NCBI GenBank assembly: GCA_021847385.1
Contig: JAJZTV010000099.1
Coordinates: 1 to 7,334 of the forward strand
Direction of reading: 5' to 3'
Origin: Pseudomonadota bacterium
GTDB taxonomy: Bacteria > Pseudomonadota > Gammaproteobacteria > Burkholderiales > Thiobacillaceae
DNA: 7,334 nt
In this document: positions 1 to 6,675 of the stretch, piece after piece
Layout: each line of letters starts with the position of its first letter
Numbering within the stretch: position 1 is the stretch's first letter
The notes under the pieces: model-generated
The model's input: only the letters and a program-made list of their open reading frames with translations
The model's database searches: none
Told to the model about the DNA's origin: nothing
Made by a program: the position numbers and the translations under genes

Positions 1-60
1 AGGTGGCTGGTAGGGAGTGGATGCCATGCCGCGGATTGTCTCATTGAGAGGCGATGCGCG

Positions 61-85
61 TTGCCGTCCCACCAGCGCCGACCTT
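61..85 (+). repeat. 25-bp direct repeat, copy A
   Basis: This copy begins TTGCCGTCCCACCAGCG and matches copy B (1061-1085) at 22 of 25 positions by direct comparison. It lies 11 bases beyond the stop codon of the transporter gene. The 10-mer CACCAGCGCC at 70-79, inside the copy, is repeated exactly at 87-96, just before the transporter stop codon, so this copy has a short partial tandem next to it. No long palindrome is visible in the unit. Role unknown. Confidence 0.75.
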
Positions 86-96
86 GCACCAGCGCC

Positions 97-1017
97 TCAG
101 CGCTCCCCGCCGAGCAGCGTCTTGATCCAGCCATAGCCGCTCACCAGCACGATGCCGGCGCAGACCAGTAGCGCGCCGACGAGGAAGCCGGGTTCGAGGG
201 GTTCGTCGAGCAGCCACACCCCGAAGGCGACACCGAACAGCGGCGTGAGGAAGGAGAACACGCCCAGCCGCGAGGCGAGGTAATGGCGCAGCAGCCAGAA
301 CCAGGCGAGGTAGCTGGCGAAGGAGACGACCAGCGCCTGGAACAGCAGGCTGCCCCAGGCGAGGGGGGTGGGCTTGAAGCCGGTCTGGCCGAGGGCGATG
401 GTGGCCAGCATGAGCAGGACGAAGCTGACGGCGAGCTGATAGAACAACGTCTTGGTCGCCGGTTCGCGCGCGAGACTGGAAAGCCGCACGGCGACCGTCG
501 TGGCGGCCCAGGCGATGCCCGCCCCGAGCGCGAGGAAGTCGCCCCAGAGGATGGCGGCAAGATCGCCGTTCGGCTGCCCCCGGCCGAAGAAGGCGATGAC
601 GATGCCGCCGAAGGCCAGCGCGACCCCGAGCCATTGGAGGGTGGCCAGCCGCTCGGCGGGCAACTTCCAATGCAGGCCGAGGGCGACGAAGATCGGCGCG
701 GTGTAGAGGAACACCACCATGTGCGCCGCCGTGGTGAAGCGCAGGCCTTCGCCGACCAGCAGGAATTCCAGCGCGAAGAGGAAGCCGACCAGCAAGCCGG
801 GGCGCCAGGTGCCGTCTCCTGCTGAAATGCGGATGCCCTGCTTGAACATCAGCAATCCCACCAGCACCGCCGCGATGCCCGTGCGCAGGGCGATCTGCAT
901 CAGGGGCGTGACATCCGCCGCTGCCGCCTTGAGCACGACCTGCTGCAAGCCCCAGATCAGGCACAGCACGACCATGATGGCCATGGCCTGCCCATCGAGC
1001 GCCTTGCGGCTATCCAT
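97..1017 (-). CDS. EamA/DMT-superfamily inner-membrane transporter
   Basis: A 306-residue, strongly hydrophobic protein with about ten predicted membrane segments, roughly at residues 12-30, 38-57, 73-90, 98-116, 126-144, 155-174, 190-209, 221-242, 250-270 and 277-295. This is the usual length and layout of drug/metabolite transporters built from two EamA repeats (about 11-143 and 158-294). Family-like features are IWG near residue 21 in the first helix, YTAPIF at 105-110 closing the first repeat, and LTPLFGVAFG at 257-266 followed by the LDEPL loop in the second. The family exports amino acids, metabolites or drugs; the substrate cannot be read from the sequence. The ATG is preceded by GAAGGG (complement of 1025-1030) at 7 bases, which supports this start. 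The gene is monocistronic here and divergent from the lipoprotein operon. Its high GC matches the glycolytic genes, not the neighbouring island. Confidence 0.93.
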   Translation of the reverse strand: MDSRKALDGQAMAIMVVLCLIWGLQQVVLKAAAADVTPLMQIALRTGIAAVLVGLLMFKQGIRISAGDGTWRPGLLVGFLFALEFLLVGEGLRFTTAAHMVVFLYTAPIFVALGLHWKLPAERLATLQWLGVALAFGGIVIAFFGRGQPNGDLAAILWGDFLALGAGIAWAATTVAVRLSSLAREPATKTLFYQLAVSFVLLMLATIALGQTGFKPTPLAWGSLLFQALVVSFASYLAWFWLLRHYLASRLGVFSFLTPLFGVAFGVWLLDEPLEPGFLVGALLVCAGIVLVSGYGWIKTLLGGER

Positions 1018-1042
1018 GCCGAAACCCTTCTATTGCGTAAAG

Positions 1043-1058
1043 GGGCGGATTATCGCCC
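1043..1058 (-). promoter_or_regulatory. Short hairpin and possible -10 element upstream of the transporter
   Basis: GGGCG (1043-1047) and CGCCC (1054-1058) form a 5-bp inverted repeat with a 6-base loop, 26 bases upstream of the transporter ATG. On the minus strand the same spot reads GATAAT (complement of 1049-1054), a fair -10 hexamer. No good -35 is found 16-19 bases upstream, where repeat copy B lies. It could be a weak or activator-dependent promoter, or only a 5'-leader hairpin. Confidence 0.3.
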
Positions 1059-1060
1059 GC

Positions 1061-1085
1061 CTGCCGTCCCGCCAGCGCCGACTTT
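1061..1085 (+). repeat. 25-bp direct repeat, copy B
   Basis: This copy begins CTGCCGTCCCGCCAGCGCC and ends GACTTT. It differs from copy C (2702-2726) at one position (C against T at unit position 19) and from copy A at three. It sits 44 bases upstream of the transporter start and marks the left edge of the AT-richer lipoprotein island: bases to the left are GC-rich, bases to the right turn AT-rich. Flanking bases around the three copies do not resemble one another, so the repeat is the bare 25-mer. Confidence 0.85.
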
Positions 1086-1214
1086 TGATGTCATGATCAC
1101 TGCCGGCTCGAACCGGGCAGGTTAGTTGGTACTTGTTAGCGATACCGAGGTTTGGATATCGTAGCGAGCTGATATTGAAGGCCGCCGCGTCGGGTGCGAT
1201 ATGACTTTCGGACA
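1086..1214. other. Non-coding stretch with two bulged stem-loops
   Basis: About 130 bases between repeat copy B and the lipoprotein promoter show no convincing gene. Two bulged hairpins can be drawn. In 1100-1120, CTGCCGG pairs with CCGGGCAG, leaving one bulged G and the loop CTCGAA. In 1140-1161, CGATACC pairs with GG-A-TATCG, leaving one bulged A and a 7-base loop. Neither is followed by a T-run on either strand, so they are not intrinsic terminators. A small RNA, an upstream regulatory region or leftover sequence from the event that placed the island here are all possible. Confidence 0.35.
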
Positions 1215-1241
1215 ATTGACCACTACCTAGATGTGGTCAAT
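1215..1241. promoter_or_regulatory. Perfect 9-bp inverted repeat, candidate operator
   Basis: ATTGACCAC (1215-1223) and GTGGTCAAT (1233-1241) are exact reverse complements separated by 9 bases, giving a 27-bp dyad. Half-site centres are 18 bp apart, about two helical turns, which suits a dimeric repressor on one DNA face. The dyad covers the -35, the spacer and the first bases of the -10 of the promoter reading into the lipoprotein genes, so a bound protein would block polymerase. No T-run follows, so it is not a terminator. No regulator gene lies in the window. Confidence 0.6.
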
Positions 1242-1244
1242 AAT
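1216..1244 (+). promoter_or_regulatory. Sigma-70-type promoter of the lipoprotein operon
   Basis: TTGACC (1216-1221, 5 of 6 matches to TTGACA), a 17-base spacer, then AATAAT (1239-1244, 5 of 6 matches to TATAAT). Spacing is optimal. Transcription would start near 1251, leaving a leader of about 20 bases that contains the strong ribosome site GGGAGGG at 1260-1266. It is the best-matching promoter seen in the window. Confidence 0.7.
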
Positions 1245-1270
1245 CAGCGCCTAATAAATGGGAGGGTGTT

Positions 1271-1717
1271 ATGCGTCAAATTAAAGTGCTTGCAATTGCA
1301 GCAATGATAATGGCCACGACTGGGTGTCAGACAGCAGGGGAACATCGCAGAGCAGTTCAAGATGACAGCGGAGATCGCTTAACAGTTGGCAAAGTTCAAC
1401 GTGAGATACGCATAGGTATGACAAGTGCAGATGTCGTTTCCGTGCTTGGTTCACCTAACATGGTGAGTACGGATGAAGAGCGTAGGGAGGTCTGGGTTTA
1501 CGACAAGATCGCGACTGAGCGTGCATATTCTGGCAGCAGTGGCGGGGTGAATGTCCTATTCCTAGGCTTTGGTAGTGGCGCTGCTGGTGGCTTAGGGGGC
1601 GGTGGCAGTTCAAGTGCCAGCGCATCATCCACAAGTCAGCGCACTTTGACAGTAATCATCAAGTTCGACAAAGAAAGCAAAGTCCGCGACTTCGCCTACC
1701 ATACATCGAGGTTCTGA
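1271..1717 (+). CDS. BamE (SmpA/OmlA)-like outer-membrane lipoprotein
   Basis: A 148-residue protein with a type II signal peptide: basic start (R2, K5), hydrophobic core, and Cys19 after ATTG. The lipobox is imperfect because position -3 is Thr. Residue +2 is Gln, which predicts outer-membrane sorting. Residues about 41-80 resemble the SmpA/OmlA fold of BamE: a helix carrying RIGMTSADVVSVLGSP (47-62), then a strand with EVWVYDKI (73-80). A Gly/Ser-rich segment (about 88-122) follows, then a terminal pair of strands TLTVIIKF and VRDFAYH. BamE helps the BAM complex fold outer-membrane barrels, but this is probably not the housekeeping bamE: it has the Gly/Ser insert and sits in an operon with unknown lipoproteins. 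GGGAGGG 4 bases before the ATG fixes the start. The next gene begins one base after the stop. Composition is AT-richer than the flanking operons. The domain call is from motif recognition only. Confidence 0.85.
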   Translation: MRQIKVLAIAAMIMATTGCQTAGEHRRAVQDDSGDRLTVGKVQREIRIGMTSADVVSVLGSPNMVSTDEERREVWVYDKIATERAYSGSSGGVNVLFLGFGSGAAGGLGGGGSSSASASSTSQRTLTVIIKFDKESKVRDFAYHTSRF

Positions 1718-1718
1718 A

Positions 1719-2255
1719 ATGCGTAACCTCGTTATTGTTTGTTCAGCTGCAGTATTGCTAGCCGGATGTGTGACATTACCCCCGAATGCATTCGTTGTTA
1801 GCCAGGAGCAATTAGCCCGTCGACAGATTGAAACACGACGCTACGATGGCATCAAGGAGGAGAACCTTTTAATTGCTTCCTCCAATGTCTTGCAAGACAT
1901 GGGCTTTTCGCTTGACAATTCCGAAACCAAACTTGGCTTGTTATCTGCTAGCAAACAGCGCGATGCTACACATGGAGGAGAGATAGCTGCCGCGATCATC
2001 ATTGCGCTGCTTGGTGGCGGTGCTACTCCGATCAGTAAAGACCAAACTATTCGCGTAGCCTTGGTGGTGCGTCCGGTTCAGGCCACAGTAGATAACACCC
2101 CAGTTGATGGCCATTTTGTTCGAGTTACTTTCCAGCGTATTGTCCGACGCACGGACAATAGTACATACGCAGAAACCCTTAACGAAAAAGAACTGTACGA
2201 AGGCTTCTTCGAGAAGCTCTCCAAGTCGGTATTCCTTGAGGCACAAAAGATATGA
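1719..2255 (+). CDS. Predicted lipoprotein of unknown function (paralogue of next gene)
   Basis: A 178-residue protein with a canonical lipoprotein signal: hydrophobic residues 3-13, then lipobox LAGC with Cys17; Val at +2 predicts the outer membrane. I do not recognise a named family. The mature part has a helix-rich stretch (about 45-60, ending NVLQDMGF), a strand region LGLLSA (72-77), a Gly/Ala/Ile-rich hydrophobic segment (86-103), beta-like strands (IRVALVVRP at 111-119, FVRVTFQRI at 133-141) and a C-terminal helix YEGFFEKLSKSVFLEAQ (160-176). The following gene shares these blocks but lacks the hydrophobic segment, so the two look like a duplicated pair. The start is set by GAGG at 1708-1711, 7 bases upstream, inside the end of the first gene. 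The hydrophobic segment could touch a membrane or be an interaction surface. A 60-base sample (1861-1920) holds only 24 G/C, in contrast with the glycolytic genes. Confidence 0.85.
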   Translation: MRNLVIVCSAAVLLAGCVTLPPNAFVVSQEQLARRQIETRRYDGIKEENLLIASSNVLQDMGFSLDNSETKLGLLSASKQRDATHGGEIAAAIIIALLGGGATPISKDQTIRVALVVRPVQATVDNTPVDGHFVRVTFQRIVRRTDNSTYAETLNEKELYEGFFEKLSKSVFLEAQKI

Positions 2256-2680
2256 GTAAGAGCATCCTCCTCGGCTGTACGTCACTAACTTTGTTGCTGG
2301 CTGGTTGTAATGCCACCATGAATCAGCGCGTTTTGGATACTGGTGACGAATCTCAGCTACAGAAACGCAGCTATCAAACGCGAGTGTTTGATACGAGTGA
2401 CAAAGAAAAGGTCATGCGCGGAGTCATCTCCACATTACAAGATCTGTCCTTCGTTATTGAGCGAGCCGACATGATGTTGGGTACAGTCAGCGGTACTAAA
2501 TTTCAGAACCAGCTTGCAATCAGAATGACTGTGTCTGTCAGACCTAAAGGCAGCAATCAGATGGTTGTGCGTGCAAACGGGCAACTGAATATTAAGCCAA
2601 TTGAAGATCCGAAGGCTTATCAGGACTTTTACAGTTCGCTTGAGAAATCGCTTTTCCTGACTGCGCAACTGGGTGAATAG
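2252..2680 (+). CDS. Predicted lipoprotein of unknown function
   Basis: A 142-residue protein whose ATG overlaps the preceding stop in an ATGA junction, which indicates translational coupling. The signal peptide ends in lipobox LAGC with Cys19; Asn at +2 fits the outer membrane. The mature part aligns by eye with the upstream protein: STLQDLSFVIERADMMLGTV (60-79) matches NVLQDMGF...LGLL, MTVSVRP (92-98) matches VALVVRP, and YQDFYSSLEKSLFLTAQ (123-139) matches its C-terminal helix. The central hydrophobic segment of the paralogue is missing. I associate this arrangement, with its phrase resembling TLQDLGFVI, with unnamed lipoproteins in proteobacteria, without a known function. GAGG (2238-2241) is the likely ribosome site. 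No intrinsic terminator follows; repeat copy C begins 22 bases after the stop. A shared envelope role with the BamE-like gene is inferred from the operon only. Confidence 0.85.
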   Translation: MSKSILLGCTSLTLLLAGCNATMNQRVLDTGDESQLQKRSYQTRVFDTSDKEKVMRGVISTLQDLSFVIERADMMLGTVSGTKFQNQLAIRMTVSVRPKGSNQMVVRANGQLNIKPIEDPKAYQDFYSSLEKSLFLTAQLGE

Positions 2681-2701
2681 CAGCCGTGTATGGTGGGTTG
2701 A

Positions 2702-2726
2702 CTGCCGTCCCGCCAGCGCTGACTTT
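2702..2726 (+). repeat. 25-bp direct repeat, copy C
   Basis: This copy begins CTGCCGTCCCGCCAGCGCT and ends GACTTT, 24 of 25 identical to copy B. It lies between the 3' ends of the converging lipoprotein operon and glycolytic operon and directly abuts the fba terminator. With copy B it brackets the three lipoprotein genes and their promoter as 1641-base-spaced direct repeats. Confidence 0.85.
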
Positions 2727-2727
2727 C

Positions 2728-2767
2728 AAAAAACGAAAGGCCGACCCCCGTGAAAGGGTGCGGCCTT
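2728..2767 (-). terminator. Rho-independent terminator of the glycolytic operon
   Basis: On the minus strand AAGGCCG (complement of 2761-2767) pairs with CGGCCTT (complement of 2737-2743). The stem continues with four more pairs (2744-2747 with 2756-2759) after one bulged base, around an 8-base loop. After TCG the transcript has six T (complement of 2728-2733). It lies 21 bases past the fba stop codon. The opposite direction lacks a T-run, so it should not stop the lipoprotein transcript efficiently. Confidence 0.9.
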
Positions 2768-2788
2768 ATGAGTTGAAGCGAGGAGCGT

Positions 2789-3853
2789 TTATTTGACGAC
2801 GGCGTTCAGCTCGCCCTTCTTGTAGCGGTTGGCCATCACTTCAAGGGAGATCGGCTTGATCTTGCTGGCCATGCCGGCGCAGCCGAAGGCTTCGTAGCGC
2901 GCCTTGCAGATCGCCTTCATGGCCTTGCGGGCTTCGGCGAGGTACTTGCGCGGGTCGAAGTTCTTGCGGTCCTTGTTGAGGAACTGGCGGATCGCGCCGG
3001 TGGAGGCCATGCGCAGGTCGGTGTCGATGTTGACCTTGCGCACACCGTTCTTGATGCCCTCGACGATTTCCTCGACCGGCACGCCGTAGGTCGCGCCCAT
3101 CTCGCCGCCGTTCTCGTTGATGATCTTCAGCCAGTCCTGCGGCACGCTGGAGGAGCCGTGCATGACGAGGTGGCAGTTCGGGATGCGCGCGTGGATTTCC
3201 TTGATGCGGTCGATGCGCAGCACCGCGCCCGTGGGCGGACGGGTGAACTTGTAGGCGCCGTGGCTGGTGCCGATGGCGATGGCCAGCGCGTCGACCTGCG
3301 TCGCCTTGACGAACTCGGCGGCTTCGTTGGGGTCGGTCAGCAACTGGTCGTGCGACAGGACGCCTTCGGCGCCGTGGCCGTCTTCCTTCTCGCCCATGCC
3401 GGACTCGAGCGAGCCGAGGCAGCCCAGTTCGCCTTCGACGGACACGCCGATGGCGTGGGCGATATCGACGACGTGCTTGGTGGTGTTGACGTTGTACTCG
3501 AAGGACGACGGGGTCTTGGCGTCTTCCATCAGCGAGCCGTCCATCATCACGCTGGAGAAGCCGGAGCGCATCGACTGGATGCAGATCGCCGGGCTGGCGC
3601 CGTGGTCCTGGTGCATGACGATCGGCACGTCGGGATGGGTTTCGATGGCGGCTTCGATGAGCTTGCGCAGGTAGGCCTCGCCGGCGTATTTACGTGCGCC
3701 GGCGGAGCCCTGCATGATCACCGGGCTATTGGTCTCTTCGGCCGCTTCCATGATGGCCTGGATCTGCTCGAGGTTGTTGACGTTGAAAGCGGGCAGGCCG
3801 TAGCCGTTTTCGGCGGCGTGGTCCAGCAGTTGGCGCATTGATACGAGTGCCAT
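2789..3853 (-). CDS. fba: Class II fructose-1,6-bisphosphate aldolase (Calvin-cycle subtype)
   Basis: A 354-residue zinc-dependent aldolase that interconverts fructose-1,6-bisphosphate with dihydroxyacetone phosphate and glyceraldehyde-3-phosphate in the cytoplasm, serving glycolysis, gluconeogenesis and the Calvin cycle (where it can also act on sedoheptulose bisphosphate). Visible class II marks: HQDHG (81-85) with the catalytic Asp83 and zinc ligand His84; VEGELG (139-144) with an acidic ligand; GTSHGAYKF (195-203) with His198; MHGSSSVP (231-238) with His232 and the phosphate site; and VNIDTDLR (274-281). Length and the MALVSMRQLLDHAAENGYG start fit the CbbA-like subtype. AGGAG (complement of 3860-3864) lies 6 bases before the ATG. 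The base order GAGG-AGAT-CCTC just before the ATG lets the ribosome site fold on itself weakly. It is the last gene of the operon, 40 bases after pyk, and is followed by a strong terminator. All key residues are present. Confidence 0.97.
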   Translation of the reverse strand: MALVSMRQLLDHAAENGYGLPAFNVNNLEQIQAIMEAAEETNSPVIMQGSAGARKYAGEAYLRKLIEAAIETHPDVPIVMHQDHGASPAICIQSMRSGFSSVMMDGSLMEDAKTPSSFEYNVNTTKHVVDIAHAIGVSVEGELGCLGSLESGMGEKEDGHGAEGVLSHDQLLTDPNEAAEFVKATQVDALAIAIGTSHGAYKFTRPPTGAVLRIDRIKEIHARIPNCHLVMHGSSSVPQDWLKIINENGGEMGATYGVPVEEIVEGIKNGVRKVNIDTDLRMASTGAIRQFLNKDRKNFDPRKYLAEARKAMKAICKARYEAFGCAGMASKIKPISLEVMANRYKKGELNAVVK

Positions 3854-3893
3854 GAGGATCTCCTCTTCTCTGATTGGTTAATGTACGGTTGAA

Positions 3894-5330
<1,437 letters not shown>

Positions 5331-5341
5331 TTTGAAAAGGG

Positions 5342-5364
5342 CGGGCTGCTTCAATCGCAGCCCG
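5342..5364 (-). promoter_or_regulatory. Stem-loop in the pgk-pyk junction
   Basis: CGGGCTGC (5342-5349) and GCAGCCCG (5357-5364) are perfect complements with a 7-base loop. On the transcript the hairpin starts 14 bases after the pgk stop and is followed by CCCTTTTC and then the pyk ATG. The short T-run makes it terminator-like but weaker than the one after fba. It could partly stop transcription after pgk, act as a processing or stability element, or bring the upstream AGGA closer to the pyk start. Confidence 0.65.
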
Positions 5365-5378
5365 TTCCTGAAACGAGA

Positions 5379-6563
5379 TTAGCCTTTGGCACGCTTTTCG
5401 AGGATATCGACGGCAGGCAGGACCTTGCCTTCGAGGTACTCGAGGAAGGCACCGCCGGCGGTGGAGATGTAGGACACCTTGTCGTAGATGTCGTACTTCT
5501 GGATCGCGGCGATGGTGTCGCCGCCGCCGGCCAGGCTAAAGCCCTTGGCGTTGGCGATGGCCATGGAAACGGTCTTGGTGCCGGCACCGAACTGGTCGAA
5601 TTCGAACACGCCGACCGGGCCGTTCCAGACGATGGTGCCGGCCTTGGCGATGATGTCGGCGAGCTGCTGGGCGGACTTCGGGCCGATGTCGAAGATCATG
5701 TCGTCGTCGGTCACCTGGTCGGCGTCCTTGAGGACGGCCGGTTCGGCGGCGTCGAACTTCTTGCCGCAGACGACATCGACGGCGATCGGGATCGAGGCGC
5801 CGCGCTTGTTCATTTTTTCGATCAGCATCTTGGCGGTCGGGATCAGGTCGTGTTCGCAGAGCGACTTGCCGACGTTCTTCCCCATGGCGGCCAGGAAGGT
5901 GTTGGCGATGCCGCCGCCGACCACGAGCTGGTCGACCTTCTCGGAGAGCGACTCGAGCACGGTCAGTTTGGTGGAGACCTTGGAGCCGCCGACGATGGCG
6001 ACCATCGGCCGGGCGGGATTGGCGAGCGCCTTGTCGAGGGCGTCGAGTTCCTCGGTCAGCAGCAGGCCGGCACAGGCGACCGGGGCGAACTGGGCGATGC
6101 CGTAGGTCGAGGCTTCGGCGCGGTGGGCGGTGCCGAAGGCATCCATGACGAAGATGTCGCACAGCGCGGCGTACTTCTTCGCAGTGTCCTCGACGTTCTT
6201 CTTCTCGCCCTTGTTGACGCGGCAGTTCTCGAGCAGCACGACCTCGCCCGCGGCCACCTCGAAACCACCATCAACCCAGTTCTGGATCACGCGCACCGGC
6301 TTGCCGAGCTTCTTGGCCATCACGTCGGCGACGGGTTGCAACGAGTCTTCCGGCTTGAACTCGCCTTCGGTGGGACGCCCCAGGTGCGAAGTGACCATCA
6401 CCTTGGCACCCGCCTTCATGGCGTACTCGATGGTCGGCATCGAGGCGGTGATGCGGGCGTCGGAGGTGACCTTGCCTTCCTTGACGGGCACATTCAGATC
6501 GGCGCGGATGAAGACGCGCTTGCCCTTGAGATCCAGATCGGTCATGCGAATGAATTTAGGCAT
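5379..6563 (-). CDS. pgk: Phosphoglycerate kinase
   Basis: Interconverts 1,3-bisphosphoglycerate plus ADP with 3-phosphoglycerate plus ATP; a cytoplasmic monomer used in glycolysis and, in reverse, in gluconeogenesis and carbon fixation. The 394 residues are the usual bacterial length. N-terminal, substrate-binding domain: RVFIRADLNVP (16-26), TSHLGRP (58-64), LLENCRVNKGE (110-120, with Cys where many homologues have Val) and DAFGTAHRAEAST (141-153). C-terminal, nucleotide-binding domain: VGGSKVSTK (191-199), WNGPVGVFE (313-321), and the glycine-rich GGGDT (346-350) followed by STAGGAFLEYLEG. GGGAG (complement of 6571-6575) lies 7 bases before the ATG and fixes the start. It sits between gap and pyk, separated from each by a junction with its own stem-loop. 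Confidence 0.97.
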   Translation of the reverse strand: MPKFIRMTDLDLKGKRVFIRADLNVPVKEGKVTSDARITASMPTIEYAMKAGAKVMVTSHLGRPTEGEFKPEDSLQPVADVMAKKLGKPVRVIQNWVDGGFEVAAGEVVLLENCRVNKGEKKNVEDTAKKYAALCDIFVMDAFGTAHRAEASTYGIAQFAPVACAGLLLTEELDALDKALANPARPMVAIVGGSKVSTKLTVLESLSEKVDQLVVGGGIANTFLAAMGKNVGKSLCEHDLIPTAKMLIEKMNKRGASIPIAVDVVCGKKFDAAEPAVLKDADQVTDDDMIFDIGPKSAQQLADIIAKAGTIVWNGPVGVFEFDQFGAGTKTVSMAIANAKGFSLAGGGDTIAAIQKYDIYDKVSYISTAGGAFLEYLEGKVLPAVDILEKRAKG

Positions 6564-6614
6564 GTGCTTGCTCCCAGCTCATTGTTTGAAAGATTCGTTC
6601 GAAATTAACCACTG

Positions 6615-6647
6615 AAGCATTGCGACTGCATGACAGCCGCAATGCTT
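6615..6647 (-). promoter_or_regulatory. Intercistronic stem-loop between gap and pgk
   Basis: AAGCATTGCG (6615-6624) and CGCAATGCTT (6638-6647) are perfect 10-bp complements. Inside, CTG and CAG (6626-6628, 6634-6636) add three pairs after one mismatch, leaving a 5-base loop. It lies 28 bases after the gap stop and 51 before the pgk start, in the longest gap of the operon (112 bases). No T-run follows on either strand, so simple intrinsic termination is unlikely. It fits a barrier protecting the gap 3' end from exonucleases or a processing site. A dyad-binding regulator is an alternative. Confidence 0.65.
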
Positions 6648-6675
6648 GGATCGTCAATCTCTGCTTACTTGGCGC

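Noticed and set aside
1..44. Possible start of another minus-strand gene (ATG at 27 or at 44 running off the left edge).
   Set aside because: At most 14 codons are visible, with no ribosome site before either ATG and no recognisable N-terminus.
1100..1120. tRNA T-arm-like sequence (GGTTCGAGCC on the minus strand), suggesting a tRNA or tRNA-end insertion site.
   Set aside because: The arm does not form a proper 5-bp stem with 7-base loop, and no acceptor, D or anticodon arms are found around it.
1030..1215. Minus-strand open frame of 61 codons across repeat copy B.
   Set aside because: It reads through the repeat and a non-coding region, has no recognisable motif or ribosome site, and overlaps the transporter leader.
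61..2726. CRISPR array or integron cassette array from the three repeats.
   Set aside because: Spacing of 1000 and 1641 bases is far too large for CRISPR spacers. The 25-mer lacks the palindromic arms and GTTRRRY core of attC sites, and no integrase or cas gene is present.
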